A stretch of 64,000 nt of DNA, taken from contig NZ_AP018448.1 in NCBI RefSeq assembly GCF_030294945.1, positions 7,908,501-7,972,500 of the forward strand. Reading direction: 5' to 3'. Shown in pieces: positions 8,662 to 17,504 of the stretch. The position numbers and the translations under genes are program-made. Each line of letters begins with the position of its first letter. Position 1 is the stretch's first letter. The notes beneath the pieces are model-generated. The model did no database searches, was not told the DNA's origin, and saw only the letters and a program-made list of their open reading frames with translations. Source of the stretch: Streptomyces graminofaciens (GTDB lineage: Bacteria; Actinomycetota; Actinomycetes; Streptomycetales; Streptomycetaceae).

Positions 8662-10415
8662 CGGGCGATCGCCTCTGCCGCCCGGGCCGTGATGGCCTTG
8701 ACCTCCGCCTGGGCCGCCGTCGCGATGCGGTCGGCGCCCGGTTCCGCGTACCAGGGGCGCAGCCGGACCAGGGCGGGCTTGACGCCGGTGGCGAGGAGGA
8801 GGGCGGTGCCCTTGGGGAGGGCGCGGATACGGTCGGCGGGCAGGATGCGCTCCAGGCGGTACGAGGTGGAGCGCGACCGACCGTCCTTGCCGCGCGAGTA
8901 GCTCACCGTCGACACGTCGTGCTCGCCGACCAGCCGCGAGACCTTCTCCACGAAGTCCGCGTCGTCCAGGCCCGCGCCGAGCAGCTTGATGGTGGCGGCG
9001 CCCCAGAGCGCGTCCATCCCCGCCTCGCCCCACACCCGGGTGCCCTGGCGGTAACTCTGCAGGAGGGTGACGACGTTGATGCCGCGCGAGCCGAAGTGGG
9101 AGTACAGATCGGGCAGGTCGGAGATACGGCAGACGTTCGCCGCCTCGTCGAGCACGGCCGTCATCGGCGGGTCGAGCCGTCCGCCCATCCGCTCGGCCGC
9201 GACCACGCCCGCGCGCAGCACGGAGTCCGCGCACGCGGCGATGACACCGGCCGCCGAGCCGCCGCCGTCCTTGGAGAGGAGGTAGAGGGTGTCGCAGGAC
9301 AGCGCGTGCCGCTCGGGCAGGAACTGCGGCAGGGCCGCATCCGGGCTGACCCAGGCCGCGATCGTCGGGTCGAGGAGGCACGCCACGCACTGGCGGGCCG
9401 TCTCGTAGATGCCGTCCCTGGTCTCCACCGCGCCCTGGACCGTGCCCTGGAGCTGGTCGGCGAGTGCGGACATGCCCGCGTCCCGCAGCAGGTCGATCGG
9501 CGTACGGTCGGCCGGGTCCGCCAGCCAGCCCAGCACCTCGCCGACCTGGCGTCCGCCCCGGTTCGCGGCGTGGAACAGGGCCGTCAGGGTGTTCTGCGCG
9601 GCCGAGATCCAGAAGTCCCGCTTGGAGGCGTCGTCGTTGACCGCGCCGACGAAGTGGCCGGCCAGGCGGCGGGCGCCCTCGATGGTGGCGGCGTCCGCGA
9701 GCATGTCCCACCACAGGGTGCGGGGCGTGTGGGCGATGCCCTGCGGGTCGAACGTCCACACCCGGCCGGCCCGCTCGCGTTCCGCGCGCGTGACGCTGTA
9801 GACGTCCGCTTTGTTCGAGGTCAGCAGCACGCTGCCGCGGGCCCGGAGCACACGGGGGACCGCGATGCCGGTGGACTTGCCCGCGCGCGGGGCCATCAGG
9901 TCCAGCTCCACGTCCTCGTAGCTGCTGCGGAGCTCCGGGCCGCCGGGTTCCAGGTTGCCCAGCAGGTTGCCGGTGTCGTCCGGGGCGAGGCGGCCCGACT
10001 TCGCGAGCGACGGGCGGAGTTGTCTCGCTCGGGTGGCGGCGCCCTTCGGGAGGAGGCCGGAGAGTTCGCGGCGGCCCGCGAGGCCGGTGGGTCGGGCGGA
10101 GCGGCGGCGGACGAGGAGGGTGAGTGTGATGAGGAGGGCCAGGGTGCCGCCGAACACCGTGCCCATGCCTGCCGTGACCGCGCCGGTCGACGCCGTCGGC
10201 CACACGGCTGCCGGGCCCTCCTGCACGAGGGCCGACATCGTTTCCAGGGAGAAGGGGGGCGGGTTCCAGCCGGCGCCGCTCAGGGCTGCGCCCAGGGTGC
10301 CGCCGAGCCAGGCGCCGAGGAAGGCGGTGGCGACGAGGAGGGCGGTGCCGGGGATGAGCCAGGGCAGGAAGTCGTCGCCGGTGGTGTGGTGTCGTGGTGT
10401 GCGGGTGGTGGTCAA
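8658..10415 (-). CDS. VirD4/TraG-like type IV coupling ATPase
   Basis: A 585-residue membrane-anchored ATPase of the VirD4/TraG (TraD) class, which brings substrates to a type IV secretion channel. Two N-terminal membrane segments (about residues 17-42 and 82-102) are followed by Walker A APRAGKST (about 175-182) and Walker B TAVLDEAAN (about 418-426) with the TraD/TraG recognition region between and after. TTG at 10415 is chosen: GGGGGA lies just upstream. The longer frame to an ATG at 10484 would translate the dispersed intergenic repeat. Its stop overlaps the micro-ORF start. It is the strongest evidence that this island is a type IV-like machine. Confidence 0.87.
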   Translation of the reverse strand: MTTTRTPRHHTTGDDFLPWLIPGTALLVATAFLGAWLGGTLGAALSGAGWNPPPFSLETMSALVQEGPAAVWPTASTGAVTAGMGTVFGGTLALLITLTLLVRRRSARPTGLAGRRELSGLLPKGAATRARQLRPSLAKSGRLAPDDTGNLLGNLEPGGPELRSSYEDVELDLMAPRAGKSTGIAVPRVLRARGSVLLTSNKADVYSVTRAERERAGRVWTFDPQGIAHTPRTLWWDMLADAATIEGARRLAGHFVGAVNDDASKRDFWISAAQNTLTALFHAANRGGRQVGEVLGWLADPADRTPIDLLRDAGMSALADQLQGTVQGAVETRDGIYETARQCVACLLDPTIAAWVSPDAALPQFLPERHALSCDTLYLLSKDGGGSAAGVIAACADSVLRAGVVAAERMGGRLDPPMTAVLDEAANVCRISDLPDLYSHFGSRGINVVTLLQSYRQGTRVWGEAGMDALWGAATIKLLGAGLDDADFVEKVSRLVGEHDVSTVSYSRGKDGRSRSTSYRLERILPADRIRALPKGTALLLATGVKPALVRLRPWYAEPGADRIATAAQAEVKAITARAAEAIAR

Positions 10416-10456
10416 TTCGGTTCCCCCGTGGACTTGTTGATGTGCGGTGTTCTCTT

Positions 10457-10502
10457 TCGCCCCCGCCGCCCCTACCCGTCCCATCCCCAGGGGCGCTGCC
10501 CC
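10457..10502 (+). repeat. Dispersed intergenic element
   Basis: This copy shares 23 identical bases with the reverse complement of 30248-30270 (core CGCCGCCCCTACCCGTCCC) and is similar to 1772-1818. It sits directly upstream of the VirD4-like gene. Confidence 0.8.
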
Positions 10503-10608
10503 TTCGACCCCGATCGCTTGGGTGGGGTGGGCGCGGGAGAGCTCGGGTGGGTGGGGTTCGTCGGCGGGTGCCGGTTCGATCGGGTTGCTCGCGCAGTTCC
10601 CCGCGCCC

Positions 10609-10642
10609 CTGAAAAGCCGGGGCTGCGCCCCGTGCTTTTCAG
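10609..10642. terminator. Perfect long hairpin after the VirB4-like gene
   Basis: CTGAAAAGC then CGGGGC pair with GCCCCG then GCTTTTCAG around a 3-nt TGC loop; one T bulge interrupts a 15-bp stem. It lies downstream of the VirB4-like gene (minus strand) and upstream of the VirD4-like gene. The A/T runs inside the stem let it act on either strand. Confidence 0.7.
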
Positions 10643-10723
10643 GCCCGCAGGGCCGTTGCCTTCAGGCCCGCAGGGCCGTTGCCTTCAGGCCCGCAGGGCC
10701 GTTGCCTTCAGGCCCGCAGGGCC
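10638..10723. repeat. 23-bp tandem repeat, 3.7 copies
   Basis: Units at 10638-10660, 10661-10683 and 10684-10706 are identical, and a fourth stops after 17 bases. Each begins TTCAGGCCCGCAGGGCC, which contains the palindrome GGCCC-GCA-GGGCC. There are no unique spacers, so it is not CRISPR. It lies in the 10416-10829 gene-free stretch, which otherwise holds the hairpin and the dispersed element. Confidence 0.95.
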
Positions 10724-10829
10724 TGTGCTCCTGAGGGGCGCGGGGCTGTGTCGATTTGCGGCTCCGCCGCGTGGGCGCGACCAGCCCCCACCCACCCGCA
10801 GCCGCCAACGACCCCCCCACCCGCCACCC

Positions 10830-12311
10830 TCAAAGGCGCCCGGCCTTGGAAAGCGACGGCTTGGCCGTCCACCTCGTGTTCGTGTTGTGCAGCTCCCGCT
10901 CCGTGTCCGTGATCGACACCTTGATCGGGATCCCGGGACGGCCGCCCACCTTGATGAGGAAGCGGCCACGACCCGGCGGCTCCTCGTTCCCGCCCGTGCT
11001 CGCCCAGCCGGGGGGCGACGACCAGGACGACACCAGGTCGATCTCCCGCTCCGACAGGCCCACGATCTCGCCCAGCTCCCTCATCTCCGTACGCGGCAGC
11101 CCGGCGCACACCACCATCCCGGCGCGCTCCACGAAGCCCCGCGCCTTCGCCCGGTCCGCCTCGCTGCCCAGCGCCTCCGCGTCCTTCAACGTGTGCGTGA
11201 TCTTCGCGTCGCCCAGGCCGAGGGAGCGGTTCAGACGGGTCAGCGCGTCGATGCGTTCGACGATGCCGGAGGCCGCCCGCAGGGGGCGCCACAGCTCGTC
11301 CAGGACCGTGAAGAACCAGCGCTGCGGCGCCAGCCCCGCGTCCGCCAGCGCGTGCGCCGCGGCCACCGTGCCCAGCCCGTCCGACCACGCAGCCAGCATC
11401 GCCGCCGCCGTGAGCTGTGTGTCCGCCTCGCCGATGCGGGAGATGTCCACGCACACGGCCGGCGACGCCGGGTCGATCCGGGTCGACGTCTCCGACGCGA
11501 ACGTGTCGCCCAGCGGACCGTCGAGGACGCCCAGCAGCGAGCGGTGCAGCGGGTCGACCGCCTCCTGGTAGCGGGCCACGTCGCCACGGTCCAGGGTGAC
11601 CGCGCGGACCCGGTCCGGGCCCTCGTCCAGCACCTTCAGCAGGTCCGGCAGCAGCGGTGCCCGCCCCGGCTTCGTACGCTCCGCCAGGTGGTGCAGGCAC
11701 GCCGACAGCACCGACTGCTCGTGGTCGTCCATCGGGCGGCCCCGGACGATGGTGATCAGCGCGGCGACCATGTTCAGGACACGGCCGTGCGCCTCCGCCG
11801 CCAGCACCCGGCCCCGCTCGCCGCCGATCCGGGCCGCCGCCTCACCCATCGCGCCGGGGTCGAGGACGTTGATGCCGCCGACCCCGCGCCCGATGGAGAT
11901 CACCTGGCCGCCCAGCGCCCGTACGGTGTCCGCGTAGTCCGGCTTCAGGTCGCCGAGCACCAGCGGGGTGATGCCGGTCGCCGACATGCCGATCAGCATC
12001 CGGTTGACCAGTGTCGACTTGCCGAGGCCGGGCATGCCGAGCATGAACAGCGACGGGTTGGAGATGTAGCGGGCCCGGGTGAACCAGGAGATGGGGTCGC
12101 CGCACACCGTCGCGCCGGTCTGGAGGTGCTGCCCCAGCGGCACCCCCGTCATCGGCGCGCCGGACCCGGCCGCGAACGGCCACAGCCCGCACGCCTGCAC
12201 GGTCGTCGCGCGCCACAGCGCGGGCGGGTCGACATGCCCGACCTGGCCGCCGCCGGGCCCCAGCCACCCACGCGGAGGCGCCATCTGCGGCCTCATGACG
12301 GACTTGCTCAC
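10830..12311 (-). CDS. VirB4-like ATPase
   Basis: A 493-residue cytoplasmic ATPase with Walker A LGMPGLGKST (residues 91-100) and Walker B FFTVLDEL (333-340), matching the C-terminal ATPase half of VirB4/TraC/TrbE proteins. It lacks the N-terminal half seen in full-length VirB4. The gene starts at GTG 12311 in a GTGA overlap with the SCO6880-family gene, so the two are translationally coupled. The upstream protein may supply the missing half. The frame is open far upstream (to 12863) but only over the neighbour's antisense frame. Confidence 0.85.
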   Translation of the reverse strand: MSKSVMRPQMAPPRGWLGPGGGQVGHVDPPALWRATTVQACGLWPFAAGSGAPMTGVPLGQHLQTGATVCGDPISWFTRARYISNPSLFMLGMPGLGKSTLVNRMLIGMSATGITPLVLGDLKPDYADTVRALGGQVISIGRGVGGINVLDPGAMGEAAARIGGERGRVLAAEAHGRVLNMVAALITIVRGRPMDDHEQSVLSACLHHLAERTKPGRAPLLPDLLKVLDEGPDRVRAVTLDRGDVARYQEAVDPLHRSLLGVLDGPLGDTFASETSTRIDPASPAVCVDISRIGEADTQLTAAAMLAAWSDGLGTVAAAHALADAGLAPQRWFFTVLDELWRPLRAASGIVERIDALTRLNRSLGLGDAKITHTLKDAEALGSEADRAKARGFVERAGMVVCAGLPRTEMRELGEIVGLSEREIDLVSSWSSPPGWASTGGNEEPPGRGRFLIKVGGRPGIPIKVSITDTERELHNTNTRWTAKPSLSKAGRL

Positions 12312-13801
12312 AGCGCCTCCCGGATCTGGTACGGAACGAGGGTGTGCTCCCACGGCAGCAGGCCGACGGGCAGCGTGCAGGTGAACGCGGACGCCTGCAT
12401 ACGGTCGGCGGGGCGCATCAGGATGCGGGAGGCCGCCTGGAGGTTGCGTACGGTGATGCCCGCGTCCGGCAGCTGTTCCTCGCTGTCGACGGTCACCGTC
12501 ACCATCAGGGAGAACTCCACGAGCCCGGCGCCCGCCGCCTCCTCGGCCGCCGTCTGCTCGGCCGCCTGCATCTCGGAACTGGCCCGCGCCTGCACCAGCC
12601 CCCGCTTCGACCCCGCCATGAAGTGCGCGGCACGACGGTCGGACTCCACGATCCGCGCCGAGGTCGCCGGATCGATCGGCCGGTAGACCAGCGAGACCCG
12701 CTTGCGCCGCGTACCGGCCGCAGGCTCCAGCAGACCCCGCAGCACACTCGAACGGACCGTCCCGCGCGGCGCCAGCGTCAGCATCCACGTCCGCGACACA
12801 CCCGAGTCGTGCTTGTACGACTGCACGGACTCGACCGCGGCCGCCGGACCCGCGTCCGCCCACTCCAGGCCGGTCGTCGAGTGCTCGGCCCGGGCGCTCA
12901 GCACATCGGGGGCGATGGCCGGGTCGTACGCCACCCGGACGATCTCCGCGAGCCGGTCGGCGGAGAGCGGGTAGGCGGAGCCGCCGCCCGCCGCGACCAG
13001 TCCGGAGAGCAGACCGGGCAGCCGCATCGACAGATCGGTGACGACATCCTCGGTGTCCCGCTTGGGACCGCCGGTCGGGCCGTACGTCAGTGCGATGTAC
13101 GTGTGCATCTCGGACGACGCCGACGGGTAGCGGGCGACGACCTCCTCCATCACCGCGCGGGCCGCGGCCGGGGCGTCCGGCGAGATCCGCGGCAGCACCT
13201 CGGCGGCCAGCCGCGTCCCGGTGTCGGGCGCGGTCTCGACGACCACCTGGGCGCCGCGCAGCCCGGGCTCGTGCGACAGCCGGGCGAGCCAGTCGCCCCA
13301 GGACGCCACCCAGATGTCGACCTGCTCGGGGTCGACCAGCGAACCGCCGTCCGGCTCACACGCCAGTACGACCGTGTAGAGGTTGCGGCCGGGGTGGTGC
13401 AGCACCCCGAACGCGCGGTTGTAGGCGTCCCGGCCCTCGTACATCTTGGTGCGGGCCAGCAGCCCGGGCGGCTGGTAGCGGCCGCCCGGCCGCTTGGAGA
13501 GCGGCCCGGAGACATAGGTGTGCGAGCCGTTGGCCTTGCGCTTGAACCATCCGATACGCACGGCGATCACCTGGTAGACGTTGCGGCCGTCGACCGTGCG
13601 CAGCGCCAGCGGCGCGAGGAACAGGCCGACGGGAATGAGGACGACGACTGCGGCCGCCAGCGAGACCAGCGAGGCGAGGAGCGCCACGAGCAGTCCGCCG
13701 AAGGCGACGACTGTGCCGAGGAGGCCCAGCGGGCCCAGTCCCGGGCGGCGGGGTCTGCGCCAGTTCCCGTAGGTGGGACGCGTCAGGGCGTCGGTGGACA
13801 T
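12308..13801 (-). CDS. SCO6880-family membrane protein
   Basis: A 497-residue protein with a basic N-terminus, two closely spaced membrane helices (about residues 24-68) and a large cytoplasmic domain. It matches the actinobacterial SCO6880 family, which accompanies VirB4-like ATPases. The two-helix start resembles PrgI/VirB3 proteins, and the soluble part occupies the position of a VirB4 N-terminal domain; both comparisons are inference. ATG at 13801 has AAGGAA upstream. It overlaps the downstream ATPase gene by 4 nt. Confidence 0.8.
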   Translation of the reverse strand: MSTDALTRPTYGNWRRPRRPGLGPLGLLGTVVAFGGLLVALLASLVSLAAAVVVLIPVGLFLAPLALRTVDGRNVYQVIAVRIGWFKRKANGSHTYVSGPLSKRPGGRYQPPGLLARTKMYEGRDAYNRAFGVLHHPGRNLYTVVLACEPDGGSLVDPEQVDIWVASWGDWLARLSHEPGLRGAQVVVETAPDTGTRLAAEVLPRISPDAPAAARAVMEEVVARYPSASSEMHTYIALTYGPTGGPKRDTEDVVTDLSMRLPGLLSGLVAAGGGSAYPLSADRLAEIVRVAYDPAIAPDVLSARAEHSTTGLEWADAGPAAAVESVQSYKHDSGVSRTWMLTLAPRGTVRSSVLRGLLEPAAGTRRKRVSLVYRPIDPATSARIVESDRRAAHFMAGSKRGLVQARASSEMQAAEQTAAEEAAGAGLVEFSLMVTVTVDSEEQLPDAGITVRNLQAASRILMRPADRMQASAFTCTLPVGLLPWEHTLVPYQIREAL

Positions 13802-13939
13802 GGGGTTCCTTCTTCCAGCGAGGTTCGGCGGGTTCTGGGTGCCTGGTGACTGGCGCCTACGAGCTCGGGGCTTCTCTGCGACGGCGACGACGGCGACGGC
13901 GGCGGCTGGGGCTGCGGGTTCGTCGTGGTCGCTCGCGCG

Positions 13940-13970
13940 GTTCCCCGCGCCCCTGAAAGGCGCGAGGAAC
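13940..13970. terminator. Hairpin after the VirB6-like gene
   Basis: GTTCC and CGCGCC pair with GGCGCG and GGAAC around a CCTGAAA loop, with a single C-A mismatch. It lies just past the stop of the VirB6-like gene in its direction of transcription. The flanking GCGCGGTTCCCCGCGCCCCT also occurs, nearly unchanged, near 10590. Confidence 0.65.
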
Positions 13971-13987
13971 GCTCAGAAGGCGTCCTC

Positions 13988-15181
13988 CTACTGGTTGTGG
14001 CCCTTCATCCCGTCGTTGTCGCCGAGGGAGTTGGTGACCTCCGAGGCGGCGGCGATCGTCGTCTGGGCGGCGAGTGCGGCCGCCTGGATCGCGACGCTCG
14101 CGCCGCCGGTGGCCGCCGCCGCACCGCCCGCGGCCGCCGCGCCACCCGCCGCTCCGGCGCCTCCGGCCGCGCCCCCGGCGCCGCCCGCGGAGGAACCCGC
14201 GCCCGACGACGGCGAGCCCTGCGGACCGGGAGCACCGCCCCCGCCTCCGCCACCACCGCCGGCAGAGCCCGCGATGTTGACCGCGCCCGAGGCGACGTTG
14301 TTGACGGCGTTCAGCGTGACCGTGCCGCCGGAGGTGGAGCCGAGGGCGGCCGTGGCCGGGACGATCAGCTTGAGCAGGGCGGGCAGCGCGAAGACCGCCA
14401 GGATCAGCATGCCCATGCCCGCGATGGTCTGGTTGAGCTGACCGGCGTCGTTGCTCTGGCCCTTGGCGCTCTGCGTCATCGCGGTCGCCGAGTAGATGAT
14501 CAGCGCGGCGGCGGGCTTGTAGAGCAGCCAGGCCGCGAGCCAGCCGACGTGCTTCTTCCACCAGCCCTCGCCCCACCCGGTCATCGAGGAGACGGCGGCC
14601 AGCGGCAGCGTACCGACGAGCATGATCATCACGCCGATGCGGATGTACATCAGACAGATCTGCACGAAGCTCGACAGCATCACCAGCAGACCGAAGATCA
14701 GCACCAGACCCGGTGACTGCAGGGTCATGACACCGAGGATCGTGTCGGCGGTGTCGCCGAGATCCGCGCTGGCGTACAGCTCCGACGCGTACTGGTCGGA
14801 GGCCGTCGTCAGCTTCTGGACCACGAGGGTCGCCAATCCCGCGATCAGGATGACCTTCCACATGCCGTTGAAGGCCTGCTTCATGGTCTGGCCCTTGCGG
14901 TCGACGGCCATCCGGATCGCCGCGAACAGCAGCGAGGCCACGGCCGCGTAGGCGACGATCCAGTCCGTCTCGGCCTGGATACGGGTGATGGGGGCGGTCG
15001 AGTCACCGGCGTCGATGCCGATCCAGGCGCCGTTCAGCGCCTTGAGCACATGGGCGGTGGCCTCGCCGATCGCCTTGGCGAAGGCCTCCACGGCACCGCC
15101 GGCGGCGGCCTCGCCGACCTCGCCGATGCCCCACTCCAGGGCCGAGCCGACACAGTCGTAGAACTTCCAGCTGCACGCCAT
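13988..15181 (-). CDS. VirB6/TrbL-like polytopic membrane protein
   Basis: A 397-residue integral membrane protein with about six hydrophobic helices between residues 75 and 290, the conserved-looking GWGEGWWKKHVGWL segment between helices, and a Gly/Ala-rich tail from about residue 310 that includes a run of nine glycines. Size, topology and position between a VirB8-position protein and the VirB4-like pair fit VirB6/TrbL, the inner-membrane channel subunit. The ATG at 15181 is 1 nt from the stop of the upstream gene. The low-complexity tail is likely variable. Confidence 0.75.
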   Translation of the reverse strand: MACSWKFYDCVGSALEWGIGEVGEAAAGGAVEAFAKAIGEATAHVLKALNGAWIGIDAGDSTAPITRIQAETDWIVAYAAVASLLFAAIRMAVDRKGQTMKQAFNGMWKVILIAGLATLVVQKLTTASDQYASELYASADLGDTADTILGVMTLQSPGLVLIFGLLVMLSSFVQICLMYIRIGVMIMLVGTLPLAAVSSMTGWGEGWWKKHVGWLAAWLLYKPAAALIIYSATAMTQSAKGQSNDAGQLNQTIAGMGMLILAVFALPALLKLIVPATAALGSTSGGTVTLNAVNNVASGAVNIAGSAGGGGGGGGGAPGPQGSPSSGAGSSAGGAGGAAGGAGAAGGAAAAGGAAAATGGASVAIQAAALAAQTTIAAASEVTNSLGDNDGMKGHNQ

Positions 15182-15182
15182 G

Positions 15183-15965
15183 TCACACCTCCCAGGTGAC
15201 GAAGCCGCGGCTGTCGCTCACCTTCGACATGCCGGCGTAGATCGTGCCGTCCGTGTCGGGCGCCAGCTTCCAGTCGCCGTCCTGCCAGCGGACCGTCACC
15301 GACGTGCTCGCGTACTCGTTGCCCGGCCCGCGCATCAGCAGCATCAGCGTGGCCGCCTCCTTGTCGTACGACAGGACGGTGAAGCCCTCGTAGCCTCCGA
15401 CGTCCGGCTTGCCCGAGGTCGGCTTGTCCTCCACCTTCGCGCGCTCGGCGATCAGCGCGTCGCGCCCGGCGCCCGGCACGATCTGCCGCTCGGCGACCTC
15501 GCGCCAGCCCGTGTAGCTGAGGTGGTCGGTGATGGAGTGGGCGGCGAGCACCGCGCCCATCGGGGTGTGCGCGAAGCAGGACCAGACCGGCCCGTCGTAC
15601 TTCAGCGGCCCCACCGTCTTCGACACCGGCACCAGACCGGTGCCGTTGGCCTTCCAGCGGAAGTCCTTGGGCGCCTTCGAGGGCTTGGCCTGGTCGCTGT
15701 CGTCGGTACGGCAGCCCGCGGGCCTGCCGTCGTCGCCCTTCCCGCCACCGCCGCCGTTGCCGCCGGCGTCGGCGGTCGGCGAGGGACTCGGACCGGCTCC
15801 GGCGCGGGCCGGGTCACCCCCGCCGTCGCCGCGCGTCGCCATCGCCACACCGCCGAGCACGAGCAGGACCAGCAGGAACCCGGCCGACGCGATCCAGCCC
15901 CGCTGCTGCCAGAACGGCTGCTCCCACTCGCCGCTGCCCCCTCGGGGCCGGCCGGAGTTCAGCAT
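15183..15965 (-). CDS. Single-span anchored protein in VirB8 position
   Basis: A 260-residue protein with a short cytoplasmic N-terminus, one membrane helix (about residues 24-44), a Gly/Pro/Ser linker (about 48-85) and an extracytoplasmic domain of about 170 residues. Bitopic topology and gene order match VirB8-type assembly factors, whose soluble domains have an NTF2-like fold; no sequence motif proves this. Two cysteines (in AGCRTDD and WSCFAHT) could form a disulfide. Start and stop are close to both neighbours, implying one operon. Confidence 0.7.
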   Translation of the reverse strand: MLNSGRPRGGSGEWEQPFWQQRGWIASAGFLLVLLVLGGVAMATRGDGGGDPARAGAGPSPSPTADAGGNGGGGGKGDDGRPAGCRTDDSDQAKPSKAPKDFRWKANGTGLVPVSKTVGPLKYDGPVWSCFAHTPMGAVLAAHSITDHLSYTGWREVAERQIVPGAGRDALIAERAKVEDKPTSGKPDVGGYEGFTVLSYDKEAATLMLLMRGPGNEYASTSVTVRWQDGDWKLAPDTDGTIYAGMSKVSDSRGFVTWEV

Positions 15966-15992
15966 GGTCGCTCTCCCTTCGGCTCGGCCGGA

Positions 15993-16289
15993 CTAGAAGA
16001 CGAAGGTGATGAGCGGGCCCGCCGTGGCGACCAGGACGCAGCCGCCGAGCACCATGCCGAGGCGGCCCATGTGCTCGGAGCCCTCGCCGCGGCGCATGGA
16101 TATCGCCATCATCGCGCCGGTGATCAGCACACCCGCGACGCCCGCGGCGGTGCCGGCCCAGGCGAGGATGCCGAGGACCGTGTCGACCTTGTCGGTCAGC
16201 GCGGCGGGCGCGTCGCGGGTGGGATCGGGGACCGTGCCGTCGGCCAGGACGATGGTCTCGTGCGCCTTGGCCGCGATGGTCTTGAACAT
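15993..16289 (-). CDS. VirB2/TrbC-like small membrane protein A
   Basis: A 98-residue protein with two hydrophobic helices (about residues 37-62 and 75-97) separated by a short charged loop (MRRGEGSEH). This is the layout of VirB2/TrbC pilin-like or channel subunits. It is a paralogue of the next upstream protein: both share the xGxxAWxxTAAGVAGxL helix, the MAISxRxGEG loop and the ATAGP end. ATG at 16289 is preceded by GGGGAGAAAG. A longer frame to 16388 has no ribosome site. Confidence 0.72.
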   Translation of the reverse strand: MFKTIAAKAHETIVLADGTVPDPTRDAPAALTDKVDTVLGILAWAGTAAGVAGVLITGAMMAISMRRGEGSEHMGRLGMVLGGCVLVATAGPLITFVF

Positions 16290-16573
16290 GCTTTCTCCCC
16301 GTAGCCGGTGGTCGGGTCCTCGGGGCCGGTGTGGCCCCGGAGTCCCCGGTGACTCTGTGAGCTTGGCGACGAACGCGGTCCGGGCCAAGCGATGTAGGGA
16401 TCCAGCACTCTGCGGTGACGTGTCCGTGACACACGGGAAGCTCTCGTCATATCCGAGGGCGGGTCGCGACGCGGATCGGCGGGTTGAGCTGGGCGTATGA
16501 GTCGGCAGTTAGGTCAGGTTCATGACAGACAAATCAACCGTCACCCGCGCGTCGATACGCGGATGACGGCCGG

Positions 16574-16876
16574 TCAGACGAGCCAGGGCATGACGAAGGA
16601 GACGATCGGCCCGGCCGTCGCCCCGATGACACAGGCGCCCATGACGGTCAGGAACTGGCTCAGATGCTCCTCGCCCTCGCCCGACCTGACCGAGATCGCC
16701 ATCCGCGTCCCGACCATCAGCAGCCCGGCCACACCGGCCGCGGTGACGATCCACGCGAGATAGCCGAGCACGTCGTTGAGCGGGCCGGTCACCTTGCCGC
16801 TGGGCCCGTCGCCGACCGCGGCGAGCGCGGGGCCGTGATCGGCCAGGGCGGCGTCCATGGCGTGCAGCAGACTCAT
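16574..16876 (-). CDS. VirB2/TrbC-like small membrane protein B
   Basis: A 100-residue paralogue of the protein at 15993-16289 with the same two-helix layout and conserved loop (MAISVRSGEGEEH). The 284-bp gap between the paralogues contains no other gene. A tandem pair suggests either a hetero-oligomeric channel or duplication with specialisation. It follows the ParA-like gene by 31 nt. Confidence 0.72.
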   Translation of the reverse strand: MSLLHAMDAALADHGPALAAVGDGPSGKVTGPLNDVLGYLAWIVTAAGVAGLLMVGTRMAISVRSGEGEEHLSQFLTVMGACVIGATAGPIVSFVMPWLV

Positions 16877-16907
16877 CTCGTACTCCCCGTGGTGTTCCCG
16901 ACGCTCA

Positions 16908-17480
16908 TCACTTGCCCTTCCCGGTGTTCGGCGCGGCGACCGCCCCGGTCAGCCGGGCCAGTGCCAGCGCCTCGCGCGGCGGCGGGCCGGTCAGGTCGCC
17001 GGTGCGCCAGTCGGGCACCCAGGGCACCCGGTAGACGTCGATGACCGAATTGATGACCTTGACGCGCTGGTTGAGCTGACGCGGCAACCGCCCAGGCGCG
17101 TCCGCGACGAGCACGATCGCGTTCAGGTCGAGACCTGGCGGGGCGTCACCCCGGCGGAAGATGTCGAGGGTGTACGACACCGCGTCGAGCCCCGCCGCGT
17201 GTGTACGCGCCACGAGGAGCACCGACTCCGGCTCGCCGCGGTCGGGCCGCGGCCACTCGCGCCCGGCGTCATGACCGCCGAACACCGCCGCGAGGGTGGT
17301 GGCGCCGGCCCCGCCGTGTGTGGCGATCCAGGAGAACCGCCGTGGCGTCGCGGCGAGTTGGGCGGGTACCTCGCTCTGAGCCCGCGCCTGCTCCGGTTCG
17401 ATCACCGGCCCGCGGAGCCAGATCTCCGGCCCGTCCACCCCCTGGTGCCCTTGCTGCGCTTGGTGTCCTTGGCCCTGCAT
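16908..17480 (-). CDS. ParA/MinD-like protein with degenerate P-loop (DUF6668-like)
   Basis: A 190-residue protein with the strand-loop SWIATHGGAGATTLAAVFGG, the position of a ParA/MinD deviant Walker A (KGGxGKTT) but lacking both lysines. It then has VLLVARTHAAGLDAV and ivLVADAPGRLP, consistent with the rest of a ParA-type fold. ATP hydrolysis is therefore doubtful. ATG at 17480 follows GGAGGAG. A GTG at 17504 would add eight acidic residues. It heads the leftward operon. I recall the family as DUF6668, moderately sure. Confidence 0.7.
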   Translation of the reverse strand: MQGQGHQAQQGHQGVDGPEIWLRGPVIEPEQARAQSEVPAQLAATPRRFSWIATHGGAGATTLAAVFGGHDAGREWPRPDRGEPESVLLVARTHAAGLDAVSYTLDIFRRGDAPPGLDLNAIVLVADAPGRLPRQLNQRVKVINSVIDVYRVPWVPDWRTGDLTGPPPREALALARLTGAVAAPNTGKGK

Positions 17481-17504
17481 CGCGCTCTCCTCCTCGTCCG
17501 ACAC

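Noticed and set aside
10638..10723. Possible short CRISPR array
   Set aside because: Repeats are directly adjacent, without spacers, and no cas gene is present.
8214..12686. 1490-codon open frame on the + strand
   Set aside because: It is antisense to the VirD4-like and VirB4-like genes. Arg/Gly/His/Gln-rich composition is typical of high-GC shadow frames, and it crosses tandem repeats.
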